Program-made: the position numbers and the translations under genes
Assembly: GCA_964589635.1 (NCBI GenBank)
Contig: CAZPRI010000002.1
Coordinates: forward strand, 1 to 49,856
Origin: CAZUCU01 sp964589635
GTDB lineage: Bacteria > Patescibacteriota > Minisyncoccia > Phycocordibacterales > JAACPR01
Direction of reading: 5' to 3'
DNA length: 49,856 nt
Notes under the pieces: generated by a model
What the model was told of the DNA's origin: nothing
What the model saw: only the letters and a program-made list of their open reading frames with translations
Databases searched by the model: none
Shown: piece after piece, positions 6,513 through 14,744 of the stretch
How positions within the stretch are numbered: position 1 is the stretch's first letter
How the letters are laid out: each line of letters starts with the position of its first letter

Positions 6513-8171
6513 CATTATAGGTTGAGAGGACACGAAAGTGTCCTTTTGCCTTTTTACAGAGCCGTATTTTTGAGTTCGAGAATTGATTTTTCGACCTTTT
6601 GCACCTTTAACGTTTTCTGTTACGAATGAATGCACTTCACCCTTTAATACAGGGTTATTTTCAACATCTTCGTTCAGTTCGAGACTTTCATTAACTTTCG
6701 GCATCCACTCCTCCAAAAACGAGAATGTTAACGTGTATTTCGGTTCTACTAACCCTTTTAAGATATTTGCACTCGAAAGTGCGTACGACAAAAATAGTCT
6801 CTTTTGCTCACGTGTAGCATTCTTACTCCTGTATATTTTTTCAGCATTAGTTGCAAGTTCGTGAATGGCAAATCCAACTTCGTAGTAGGCATTATTATTC
6901 GTTTCAAGCTCATTTAGGGCTTGCTGAATGTCCTCTCGCTGACACTTGAAGCTGGTATGTTTCTCATCGTATAACTCAGGACTTATTCTGCCGTCGAGAC
7001 GGTCTTCGTACATCGTATCCATTCTCTGCTTTATTCTAGTGAGCTGGTTCTCTAAGCTTGTTTTCTGTGCCTCATAACAGGCAATTTCTTCGCTATGGCT
7101 CTCTTTTAGAGCTTTCTCTAGTACTTTGAGTACTTTCTCACCCTTAGGGGCAACAGAGACGATTTTAGAGAGCAATGCGTCCTCCAATTTGTCCTGCCAA
7201 ATATACTTCTTAACTTCATCAAGCTGTGCTTTGCACTGTTTGCAACCTCCGTAAATCCTACCTTTTTGCTTCTCGAAGTTAACGGTACTATTGCACTTTC
7301 CACATTTAATCTTTCCTTGCAAAACTTTCATATGTTTCGTCTGATAAGGACTAGTGGTGTTCCGTGTTATTTTCTCTTGTACCTGCTCAAAAACTTTTTT
7401 AGTTATAAGAGGTTTATGTTTTCCTTTATACAAGACACCTTTCCAAACGAGCTCTCCGTAGTAGAAAGGGTCTTTAAGTAGCTCGTGTATTCTACTTTTA
7501 ACAATCTTGTTGCCGTTGGCATTTCTCAAACCGAGCTCGTGCATCTTGTCGGCAAGTGCTTTCGTAGAGTAGTTACCTGTAGCATAAAGCTTGAACATCT
7601 TAACCACCATAGGAGCTACGTCCTCATTAACGATATGGATTTTGTGTCCCTTCTCGCCAATAGTTTTGTATCCAACAGGTGGTTTAGTGGGTAACCAGCC
7701 CTGTGAAATCTTTTCTTTTTGTCCCTTTCTGACTTCCTCAGAAAGATTATTGATATAAAAGTGAGCTACCGCCACCTTCATATCCCATACAAAGTTTTCG
7801 TGGGCTCGTGTCTCTTCATTCACCACAAAGGACTCTTTGACGAAGTGTATTTCTCGCTCTTTGGACTCTTTAACCCACTCGCTCATAATGCCTGCGTCTT
7901 TTGGGTTACGGGTAAGACGGTCAATTTTTTCACACAGTATCACACTGATACCTTCCGTATTTACAAATCGAAGCATCTCGTTAAATGTCTTACGGATTAT
8001 TTTTCCACTTGCTGACTCACTGTTGCGAAAAATACGCACCACCTCATATCCTTCTTTAATAGCGTACTCTTCAAGTAACTTAATCTGGGCTTCGAGTGAA
8101 TAACCCGTCTCTTCTTGTTCTCGAGATGATACTCGAGCGTAAATAACTGCTTTTATCTTTGTAGTTTTCAT
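6486..8171 (-). CDS. Large serine recombinase (resolvase/invertase family)
   Basis: Site-specific recombinase that would integrate and excise the island. The N-terminal resolvase domain has the catalytic Ser in YARVSSREQ (Ser15 or Ser16) and the EKIDRLTRNP stretch (81-90); the recombinase domain follows (PPVGYKT to LLKDPFYYGELVWKG, about 163-245); then a zinc ribbon with C290, C293, C310, C313 and a coiled coil (about 350-410). At 561 aa it is a full-length large serine integrase. The C-terminal residues LRGQDSNL are encoded antisense in the tRNA-Asn T-arm, so the gene ends inside the attachment site and overlaps the tRNA terminator. High GC compared with the flank. Functional as far as can be seen. 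Confidence 0.94.
   Translation of the reverse strand: MKTTKIKAVIYARVSSREQEETGYSLEAQIKLLEEYAIKEGYEVVRIFRNSESASGKIIRKTFNEMLRFVNTEGISVILCEKIDRLTRNPKDAGIMSEWVKESKEREIHFVKESFVVNEETRAHENFVWDMKVAVAHFYINNLSEEVRKGQKEKISQGWLPTKPPVGYKTIGEKGHKIHIVNEDVAPMVVKMFKLYATGNYSTKALADKMHELGLRNANGNKIVKSRIHELLKDPFYYGELVWKGVLYKGKHKPLITKKVFEQVQEKITRNTTSPYQTKHMKVLQGKIKCGKCNSTVNFEKQKGRIYGGCKQCKAQLDEVKKYIWQDKLEDALLSKIVSVAPKGEKVLKVLEKALKESHSEEIACYEAQKTSLENQLTRIKQRMDTMYEDRLDGRISPELYDEKHTSFKCQREDIQQALNELETNNNAYYEVGFAIHELATNAEKIYRSKNATREQKRLFLSYALSSANILKGLVEPKYTLTFSFLEEWMPKVNESLELNEDVENNPVLKGEVHSFVTENVKGAKGRKINSRTQKYGSVKRQKDTFVSSQPIMLRGQDSNL
6527..6547 (+). terminator. Terminator of tRNA-Asn
   Basis: AGGACAC, GAAA loop, GTGTCCT, then T run. 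It lies within the coding sequence of the recombinase on the other strand. Confidence 0.75.
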
Positions 8172-8198
8172 AGTGTTTTCTTAGTTATATTTTAACAA

Positions 8199-8480
8199 TT
8201 AGCGCTTAGAACGCATAGTTTTTTGAGATAGTTTTTTAGCTTTCCGCCAACCACTTTTCCCAAAGTAAGCACGACATATTTTGTCGAGAAATCGAGAGAG
8301 CGTTAACTCTTCTACGCGTGCCTCTCTACAAATAAGAGCGTGCCATTCTTTCCGAATACGGATTTGTACTGTGCTTCTTTGTTGCCTAAATCGTAGATGT
8401 GAATGACATAGTTCTTCCTTTGCTTTTTTCTGCGACATTTTGTCGACACTTTTCTGCCAAACGACTTTTTTATCCCTCAT
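8199..8480 (-). CDS. Ribbon-helix-helix-like small DNA-binding protein
   Basis: A very basic 93-aa protein upstream of the recombinase in the same direction (27-base gap). The middle part STVQIRIRKEWHALICREA, then VEELTLSRFLDKICRAYFG, fits a ribbon-helix-helix pattern (one strand with alternating residues and two helices), as in plasmid and phage repressors or relaxosome accessory proteins. N- and C-terminal tails are rich in Lys/Arg. An internal Met at 8438 is an alternative start. It may control the recombinase or bind the long palindrome at 8579-8647 just upstream of it; that link rests on position only. Confidence 0.6.
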   Translation of the reverse strand: MRDKKVVWQKSVDKMSQKKAKEELCHSHLRFRQQRSTVQIRIRKEWHALICREARVEELTLSRFLDKICRAYFGKSGWRKAKKLSQKTMRSKR

Positions 8481-8578
8481 ATCTTCTGGGAGTTAGCTTG
8501 TAATGTTATGTACCAGATACTCATTGGGTCGACTCAACCTTTACATCCCTCGTGGGAGACGACACAACTCAGTTCTTA

Positions 8579-8647
8579 TTGATGTTCAGATGAGGTCGCC
8601 CGTTGACAAGTCGGCAGTCAGAGCGGGCGCTAACATCTGAACACCAA
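8579..8647. repeat. Long three-tier palindrome (cruciform or RNA hairpin)
   Basis: TTGATGTTCAGATG (8579-8592) mirrors CATCTGAACACCAA (8634-8647) with one mismatch in 14. Inside, CGCCCG (8597-8602) pairs with CGGGCG (8624-8629), and TGAC (8604-8607) with GTCA (8617-8620). No T run follows on either strand, so it is not a normal terminator. It lies between the 57-aa gene and the RHH-like gene. An origin of transfer, a recombination site or an operator are all possible. Confidence 0.7.
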
Positions 8648-8677
8648 CAAGTGTTCAGTCAGTTTTTTAAGGAGGAC

Positions 8678-8851
8678 TCACTGATTACCTCCTGTATCCA
8701 GTTTTTCTTGATGCCTGATTTGTGCTAAAACGTCGAAATAACCGACTAGGTCGGATAGCATAGTGCGAGCTTCTTCTTCAGTTAGAGTTTGGTTGTATTC
8801 TTCTCTGACTGCATTTTGAAACTCTTTGATTGTTTCAACACTTATCTGCAT
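8678..8851 (-). CDS. 57-aa CPR mobile-element-associated protein, unknown function
   Basis: A short gene encoding an acidic helical protein: MQISVETIKEFQNAVREEYNQ, then LTEEEARTMLSDLVGYFDVLAQI. This M-x-I-x-x-x-T-I-x-E-F...E-A-x-x-M...L-V-x-x-F layout resembles a small family I have seen often in CPR genomes near recombinases; the family has no known function. A TATTCT box ends 7 bases before the ATG, inside the T run of the preceding terminator. It is followed by the 8579-8647 palindrome. The coding call rests on the intact frame, its promoter and the family resemblance. Confidence 0.65.
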   Translation of the reverse strand: MQISVETIKEFQNAVREEYNQTLTEEEARTMLSDLVGYFDVLAQIRHQEKLDTGGNQ

Positions 8852-8865
8852 CTCTTACAGAATAG

Positions 8866-8896
8866 AAAAACCACCAATTGTTTAGCGAATTGGTGG
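8866..8896 (-). terminator. Terminator of the mod-res operon
   Basis: Perfect 9-bp stem CCACCAATT / AATTGGTGG with an 8-base loop and TTTTT on the minus strand. It lies about 85 bases after the stop of the 8982-9620 gene. Confidence 0.85.
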
Positions 8897-8981
8897 GACA
8901 CGGTGGGTTTGAAGTTTTATTTAGCGTGTATTTAGAAAGCTATATGAGAAGTATATTCAAAGTTAAACTTTTATTTCCCAC

Positions 8982-9620
8982 TTAGCGGTCTTTTATTTTT
9001 AACGCAACAGTATCGCCTGAACGCCACTCAAGTGAAAGTGTTTTGGTAGATTTTCCCTTAGTAAGTTCACGCTGTATTTCTTTGACTGTGTTTCTGAGAA
9101 CTGTTTTTTTGTCCGCAATATCTACAAAATCATCATCGGGTAAAGCTATAGCTTCAATTACAGAGTTTATTGATTTAGACACTCCAATTACTGGCTCAGT
9201 AAGAAACCTGATTAAGCGTGATTTTCGTGAATACTCATCATCAGATAAAAAGTGTTCTTTCTTATCTCCATTAAAAAGTAGAAAAATGTTTTTCTTTTTC
9301 TTAATAATCTCTAAAGCTTTCTTTGACAGACCCAACTCTTGATTGATTGCTTCTACTAAATGATTGGCGTTTACCTTATTTAGTCCACCATCTTCAAAAA
9401 TACACCACTCTGAGTGCATTTTTTCAGATATGGCGTCCATTTGTTTTTGTGGCACAAGCGATGTTTTTGTAACTTGTGCAATTGCATACAAATCAGATTG
9501 ACCAAGTTCTACTTTTTCATCTGGGTAAGTTAACGCATAACCAACCGACCTGATGTGCTCGAGTGTTTCTTTAGAATAACCTGCAAGCATCTTTTTATAT
9601 TTTTCTATACTAATACTCAT
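8982..9620 (-). CDS. Unknown protein, third gene of the type III RM operon
   Basis: A soluble 212-aa protein with no signal peptide or membrane segment. I do not recognise a family. It has an N-terminal helical part (MSISIEKYKKMLAGYSKETLEHIRSVGYALTYPDE), a central region with many Lys and Asp, and a C-terminal end LSLEWRSGDTVALKIKDR that looks like two strands. It follows res by 33 bases and is closed by a terminator, so it is co-transcribed with mod and res. Standard type III systems have only mod and res, so this could be an accessory, immunity or regulatory subunit, or an unrelated cargo gene. No catalytic motif is visible. Confidence 0.75.
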   Translation of the reverse strand: MSISIEKYKKMLAGYSKETLEHIRSVGYALTYPDEKVELGQSDLYAIAQVTKTSLVPQKQMDAISEKMHSEWCIFEDGGLNKVNANHLVEAINQELGLSKKALEIIKKKKNIFLLFNGDKKEHFLSDDEYSRKSRLIRFLTEPVIGVSKSINSVIEAIALPDDDFVDIADKKTVLRNTVKEIQRELTKGKSTKTLSLEWRSGDTVALKIKDR

Positions 9621-9653
9621 TTTGTTTCCGTAAGCTCATTCTTCAGAAGTTCC

Positions 9654-12344
9654 TCAAGGAGCAACTTTGAAGTTGTCAGCCAAATCCTTGAATGTTTTTG
9701 GCTGATACTTGTCCCAGTCTTCCTGCTTCACATAGAGGGCAGTGTAAGTCTTTCCAGGCACGCGTTCTGTTGCGTCATTGCACCATTGTTGAAGTCGTTT
9801 TATCTTCTCTATATCATCTAAGTCTTCACGACCCTTGGTCTCAATTATGTAAATAGTGGCATTGTCTGTCTTCACGAAGAAGTCGGGATAGTAGTTAGCT
9901 ATAGACCCAGTAGCGGTCTTATACTCGATTTTGAAATGGATTTCGAGGTAGTTTTTAGCAAAGGATACAATCTCATCATCAAGAGACTCTAGCCAGTCTG
10001 CAAACTCAAGTTCAAACTCACTATCGCCAACAATCTTATTGAACACCGATTTTTTAGGGATAAGGTACTTGTTTTGATTTACAACAAACGGGCGAGCTTC
10101 ACTAACTTTGAGATAGTTCTGTACCTCAGTATCGCCGATATCTTGGACGGTCAACTCGTTAATTGCTTTCTTGAAAGTCTCTATAATCGTCTTCTTTGGT
10201 TCAAGCTCAGACAGGTTACGAAGTATATTGGTATCGTTTAAGTCTATTTCAGCTCCAAATAGTTTTGACTGTACAAAGTTTTTTACTTTCTCAAAAAGAA
10301 TTGCATCACTGGAACGAACTAGTCGTAAATCTTTTCTTACAACCTGAACAAAATACGACAGGACATTTTGATATGAGATTGAATGTACTGAGTCAAAAAT
10401 AATCTTGTGATGTTCGCCGTTTTCAATGACGTCCTCAAACACAATCTCTTTTTGTTCCTCCTCAGAAAACTCCTTTGGTGCAACAGGACTGAACTTAAAC
10501 TTATCAATATCCAAATCATTCAGATTTTTGAACTCACGCTGAATACGTGGGGTGAGTATTGGTAACTCAATATCTAAAGCTTCAATATCCTTCTTCACAT
10601 TCTCGTGGTCAACCTCAATAACCTCAGGACCTTTGAGTGGGCTTTTATTACCCATAGAACGAGTATCGAGTGTAACACCCTCCGCTCGAATAGACTCAAC
10701 AAAATCCATAAAGGCAGGTGTACCGACAACACTCACGTATTCTTCAACATCCTGACCAAAAAACATTTTTCTAAGACCTCGTCCAAGTGTTTGTTCGGGC
10801 AAGACTTGTGATTTTGCTGTATACGGACGTAGACCAACGATAGTCGTAACATTCTTTACGTCCCAACCTTCCTTAAGCATCAAGACGGACACAATGGCTT
10901 TGAATGGGCTTTCCATACTGTCTATCTCATTTGATTGTCGTCGAAGTTCTTGCAATTCTTTTTCTTTTTTACCTGTTGCATTTTCGGCAATTTCACCACT
11001 CCTGTTGGTGTGAATAGTCAGTACCGCATCTCTCAAATCTGGGTAAGTTGCCTCAAGATAAGTAGCAACATCATCACAGTTAGTCGTATCATCAACCATC
11101 ACAAAGAGTAGGGATTTCTTTCCTGTTGAAAGATATTCTTCGTACGCCTTTTTCCACTCGATATAACCGAGGTCAATATAATCTTTGTACCGCTCCACAA
11201 AGTTAGAACTTTCATTCTCACTGAGTTGTGCTCGACTGCGTGAGTCTGGTAACACTGGCATTTTTACAACCTCTTGATAGATGGCTTCTACAAGTGGATA
11301 GTCTGAGACTACTTGAGGAAAGATGTAGCCCTTTGCATCTTTAGGCGTAGCAGTAACGTCAATCTGTAACGGTAGACCGCCACCTTTCAGTACGAGTTGA
11401 TTATGAATATCCTCGATTGACTTAAACCAAGCCATCTTTGGGTCGTGGATATGATGAGCTTCGTCGTTAATAATAATAAGTTCATCAATTTCTCGCACTA
11501 TCTCACCAAGGTCTGTTTGGTTAGCATTAGTTTTTGCTACAGCTTTTTCTCCAAGAAAATAGTTAGTTGTATTTTCGTCCTCAAAAGAAGCTTCATCGAT
11601 ATCACCTGCATAGACTCGGTGAATGTTGGTTAAAAAGATGTTACCTGTATCTGAAATATGACCGACATCATCTTGAAAGTGAATGTTGATTTGAAAATCC
11701 TCGTTCCAGTTTTGCCCTTCGTACCCATCATCAGGAAGCATAGGGTCATCATAAAAAATCTTCTGACCATCAAAATCAACCTTGATACGCTCAAATACAA
11801 TGACGTTTGGGGCTATTAGCAAGAAGTTACGGGCAAGTTCTGAGTCTTTTTCGTACATCTTGTGAAAATATGCCCATACGATGATAAGCGACATCACCTT
11901 AGTCTTTCCACTACCAGTAGCCATCTTAACAACCATACGCAACCAGTCCTCGGGAAACATTTGAGCACTCAGGCGACCCATTTTATCGAAACGCATCAGG
12001 TCGTGCTTACTTCGTGCTCGGGCAACATCATAGAGCCAAATCACTGTTTCTACTGCCTCTCTTTGTGCAAAGTAGTACTGAAACGGAAAAGACGTTCCAT
12101 CTGCATTTAGTTTTACGTGAGGTTCAGTAAACCACCACTTCAAAAGTGCTTTGGAGGTCTCTGATGCTCCTTCATAACCACTTTCACGCCACTCTTGTAC
12201 TTCTTCTCGCACTTGAGCCACAAGAGGAGGTAAAAGACGTTCGTAACCACCTTTTTCACGCAAATCCTCTTCAGCAGGAAACCACCTGGTGTTGGCAGGT
12301 GCGGTTGCGAACTTATCTTTTGGAAAATCTTTGTGTAAAGCCAT
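9654..12344 (-). CDS. res: Type III restriction enzyme Res subunit (helicase-nuclease)
   Basis: The ATP-dependent translocase and nuclease of a type III system; it acts in complex with Mod. SF2 motifs: Walker A MATGSGKT (141-148), DEAH (294-297), VTATP (330-334), the VLMLKEGWDVKNV stretch and LPEQTLGRGLR (motif VI arginines). The C-terminal PD-(D/E)xK nuclease is intact: YPDFF (D821) and IIETKG (E835, K837). At 896 aa it is full length. It starts 1 base after the mod stop, so the two are coupled. Nothing suggests decay, so the system should cut DNA that has two inversely oriented unmethylated sites, as the family does. Confidence 0.95.
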   Translation of the reverse strand: MALHKDFPKDKFATAPANTRWFPAEEDLREKGGYERLLPPLVAQVREEVQEWRESGYEGASETSKALLKWWFTEPHVKLNADGTSFPFQYYFAQREAVETVIWLYDVARARSKHDLMRFDKMGRLSAQMFPEDWLRMVVKMATGSGKTKVMSLIIVWAYFHKMYEKDSELARNFLLIAPNVIVFERIKVDFDGQKIFYDDPMLPDDGYEGQNWNEDFQINIHFQDDVGHISDTGNIFLTNIHRVYAGDIDEASFEDENTTNYFLGEKAVAKTNANQTDLGEIVREIDELIIINDEAHHIHDPKMAWFKSIEDIHNQLVLKGGGLPLQIDVTATPKDAKGYIFPQVVSDYPLVEAIYQEVVKMPVLPDSRSRAQLSENESSNFVERYKDYIDLGYIEWKKAYEEYLSTGKKSLLFVMVDDTTNCDDVATYLEATYPDLRDAVLTIHTNRSGEIAENATGKKEKELQELRRQSNEIDSMESPFKAIVSVLMLKEGWDVKNVTTIVGLRPYTAKSQVLPEQTLGRGLRKMFFGQDVEEYVSVVGTPAFMDFVESIRAEGVTLDTRSMGNKSPLKGPEVIEVDHENVKKDIEALDIELPILTPRIQREFKNLNDLDIDKFKFSPVAPKEFSEEEQKEIVFEDVIENGEHHKIIFDSVHSISYQNVLSYFVQVVRKDLRLVRSSDAILFEKVKNFVQSKLFGAEIDLNDTNILRNLSELEPKKTIIETFKKAINELTVQDIGDTEVQNYLKVSEARPFVVNQNKYLIPKKSVFNKIVGDSEFELEFADWLESLDDEIVSFAKNYLEIHFKIEYKTATGSIANYYPDFFVKTDNATIYIIETKGREDLDDIEKIKRLQQWCNDATERVPGKTYTALYVKQEDWDKYQPKTFKDLADNFKVAP

Positions 12345-12345
12345 A

Positions 12346-14526
12346 CTAGATGTTTATTTCAATTACCTTGGTCGTATCGTTACCAAAAATATCAATCACC
12401 TTAACTGCTATTTTTCGCTTTTCTCCTTTAATAACAGGGACTACGGCTGAAGTGAGGTCTAGTGAACGGTCTTTTTTCGTTCTGAATGACTGCCATTCGT
12501 TCTCAAAAATATAGTTACCAGTCCATTTCTCTATTTCTTCTCCATCTTCTTCAACTCGAACAATCTCTTTTTTACTTTGGAAATCAAAGTCAACTGACCA
12601 ATAATCAATCCAATCAGTCCACTCTTTTGTAAGTACCTCTCGATTGATAACTTCAGAGTCTTTTTCTTTCGTGAGCTTAATAACCTGACCAGCATCAAGT
12701 ACTACTTTTGAACTGCCAGGTCTTAACTTATCTCCAACTGCATCAAGGTCGTCTTGATTATAGAAAACAGCAAAGTCAGTAAGCTCAACTTTCAATTCCT
12801 TCTCATTTCCTCTGCCTGATACGTGAGGTTTGAAATCTACATACGCAAGGTCATAGAACTTAACGTGTCCACGCTCAATAGCACGCCTATCGAACACCTC
12901 ACCTGGAATGATTTTTAGATTGATGTCGATACCTCGACACGTATCCTCACTTATCAGTACGTCCTTATCAATACCCATACCGAACTCAAAACCAAGAATA
13001 TCTATTTTTGTTAACTCTTTCTCACGTGCTTCGTGGCAAGTATCGAGAATAAACTGCATTGATACGGGGTCTGTAAGAGGTCCTACTGCAACAACACGGT
13101 CTCTTTTTTTACCTACAAAATGTTCAAATGAGTCGAGTCCTTCTGCTTTATACGCTTGCAAAATAAGATTTACAAAATCCTTTTCCTTTTGAGCTTCAAG
13201 TTTTTGACGCTCTTCTTTTTTCAGGTCTCCGTCCACTTTTACAAATGCATCTCTTTCATATTTACCAAGGTTAAGTATTTCAAAAGCCCGAAAGTCTTTT
13301 CCTTCTTTTTTAAGCTCACGTTGAACGTTAATCATTCGCTTTCGGGTTGTGTGTACACCAAAACGACCGATGTCTGAACAAATCCATTTTCGACCAAGTT
13401 TTTCTGCAACAGCAACAGTTGTCCCAGAACCTACAAAAAAGTCGCCAACTAAATCACCCTCGTTACTTGCTGCGGTAATAATCCTCTCCAATAACTTAGG
13501 AGGTTTTTGTGTTGGATACTCCAAACTCGAAAGTCTGTTGATGTCAGTCCATACCGTCTCAACAACTTTCCCAGACTTCGCATCGAGATATTGTTTAAGT
13601 GATTTTCGCCCGTCTGAACCAACTTCAATCAAACCTTTCTCCTCAAAATCACTTATGCTTTTTTCAGAATAATCACGAAGCTCTTGTAATCTATATTTAC
13701 CTTTCTCGTCTTCATACTTGTATTGTTTTAATGTCGACTCTTTGTAACCCTCCTTTGGCAGATTAAAAGTTCTTTGTTCAGATTTTGAGTAATAGTAAAT
13801 AGTATCGTGGTTCTTGGGGAATTGACCTAATTTATTGGAAGGTCCAAAAAAACTACCTTTCCTCCATATGATTTCATTTTGAAAACTGTCTTTACCGAAC
13901 ACCTCATCGAGTAATAACTTGATGTAAGCACTTACTCTCCAGTCGCAGTGAACAAAAATACTCCCATCATCAGCCAATAATCCGTGCATTAAACTTAATC
14001 TTTCACGTAGCATTGAAATAAAACTATCTGACCCCTGACCCCAAGTATCTCGATATGCAACCTCTTCAAGTACGGACGGCTGTTTAGTAAGTTCTTCGTC
14101 TCCAATTTCAATTTTTGTTGAAAAATCTGCCCCCACATCAAATGGAGGGTCGATGTAGATAAGCTTGAGTCCACCTTGCTCGTCAATTTCTTTTCTTAAA
14201 GGACCGTTTTTTAGTGAAGACAGAATGAGTTTGTTGTCTCCCCAAATAAGCTTATTTGTCCAACCCTTAACCTGCCGACCTGATGTATCAAAAAGCGACT
14301 CTTGTGCTTCTTTTTTTACTTCAATACGAGGTTCGTCAATGTGCTCAATGGATTGAAAAGGCAAAACTGAGTTCTCAACTTCACCAGTCTTTCCATTCCA
14401 AACTAGTTCTACTTCACGTTCATCACCAAAAAGTATAAAACGGTACTTATCAGGAAGCGGTTTTCCAGCTTCGATAAGTTTTATAGCGTCTCTTTTTTCA
14501 TTATCTGTTAACTCAATTTTTTTCAT
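12346..14526 (-). CDS. mod: Type III DNA-methyltransferase Mod subunit (N6-adenine, beta class)
   Basis: Gives sequence specificity and methylates one strand of the recognition site. Counted from ATG 14526: motif IV DPPF (126-129) comes before the SAM-binding motif FVGSGTT (364-370), so the order is that of beta-class enzymes; YPTQKP (337-342) lies between. The target recognition domain should be the region in between (about 190-330). It has 726 aa. An upstream in-frame TTG (14541) is possible, but ATG 14526 gives a 14-base overlap with the HTH gene and is the normal choice. The C-terminal 300 residues hold the Res-interacting part by analogy. Confidence 0.94.
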   Translation of the reverse strand: MKKIELTDNEKRDAIKLIEAGKPLPDKYRFILFGDEREVELVWNGKTGEVENSVLPFQSIEHIDEPRIEVKKEAQESLFDTSGRQVKGWTNKLIWGDNKLILSSLKNGPLRKEIDEQGGLKLIYIDPPFDVGADFSTKIEIGDEELTKQPSVLEEVAYRDTWGQGSDSFISMLRERLSLMHGLLADDGSIFVHCDWRVSAYIKLLLDEVFGKDSFQNEIIWRKGSFFGPSNKLGQFPKNHDTIYYYSKSEQRTFNLPKEGYKESTLKQYKYEDEKGKYRLQELRDYSEKSISDFEEKGLIEVGSDGRKSLKQYLDAKSGKVVETVWTDINRLSSLEYPTQKPPKLLERIITAASNEGDLVGDFFVGSGTTVAVAEKLGRKWICSDIGRFGVHTTRKRMINVQRELKKEGKDFRAFEILNLGKYERDAFVKVDGDLKKEERQKLEAQKEKDFVNLILQAYKAEGLDSFEHFVGKKRDRVVAVGPLTDPVSMQFILDTCHEAREKELTKIDILGFEFGMGIDKDVLISEDTCRGIDINLKIIPGEVFDRRAIERGHVKFYDLAYVDFKPHVSGRGNEKELKVELTDFAVFYNQDDLDAVGDKLRPGSSKVVLDAGQVIKLTKEKDSEVINREVLTKEWTDWIDYWSVDFDFQSKKEIVRVEEDGEEIEKWTGNYIFENEWQSFRTKKDRSLDLTSAVVPVIKGEKRKIAVKVIDIFGNDTTKVIEINI

Positions 14527-14701
14527 ATTTTGATTTTTCAAGAAAAGACTGATATTCAGCTTTTTCTATTCTGAACTCCTTACCAATTTTATACGCCTTA
14601 AGTTTCCCGACTTTAATGTAGCGGTAAATGGTCATAATGTTTACGTCCAATTTTTCAGCCACGTCTTGAGCCGTATAAAACTCTCTCTCGGAGTCATTCA
14701 T
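14513..14701 (-). CDS. Excisionase-like helix-turn-helix protein, first gene of the RM operon
   Basis: A 62-aa winged HTH of the MerR/excisionase (HTH_17) type: FYTAQDVAEKLDVNIMTIYRYIKVGKLKAYKIGKEFRIEKAEYQSFL. TAQDVAEKLDV-x-x-x-T-IYRYI is the DNA-reading helix pair and GKLKAYKIGKEFRI the wing. It overlaps mod, so all three RM genes hang on its promoter. The position suggests a controller role like the C proteins of other restriction systems, delaying or damping RM expression; an excisionase role for the island is the alternative. A good promoter sits 6 bases before its ATG, so the mRNA starts at the ATG. Confidence 0.88.
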   Translation of the reverse strand: MNDSEREFYTAQDVAEKLDVNIMTIYRYIKVGKLKAYKIGKEFRIEKAEYQSFLEKSKYEKN

Positions 14702-14707
14702 TACTAT

Positions 14708-14736
14708 ATAATACTGAACTTTTCTTTACATAGCAA
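14708..14736 (-). promoter_or_regulatory. Promoter of the HTH-mod-res operon (leaderless)
   Basis: Minus strand -35 TTGCTA (14736-14731), 17-base spacer, -10 TATTAT (14713-14708), then 6 bases to ATG 14701. It lies in the 43-base gap shared with the divergent membrane-protein gene, so one operator could control both. Confidence 0.65.
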
Positions 14737-14744
14737 TTTTTTTC

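Noticed and set aside
7118..8103. Several open frames opposite the serine recombinase
   Set aside because: They are shadows of the recombinase gene with no promoter, family or plausible composition.
14527..14541. TTG start at 14541 for mod
   Set aside because: ATG 14526 is the stronger codon and still overlaps the HTH gene; the extra residues (MKNQN) have no visible role.
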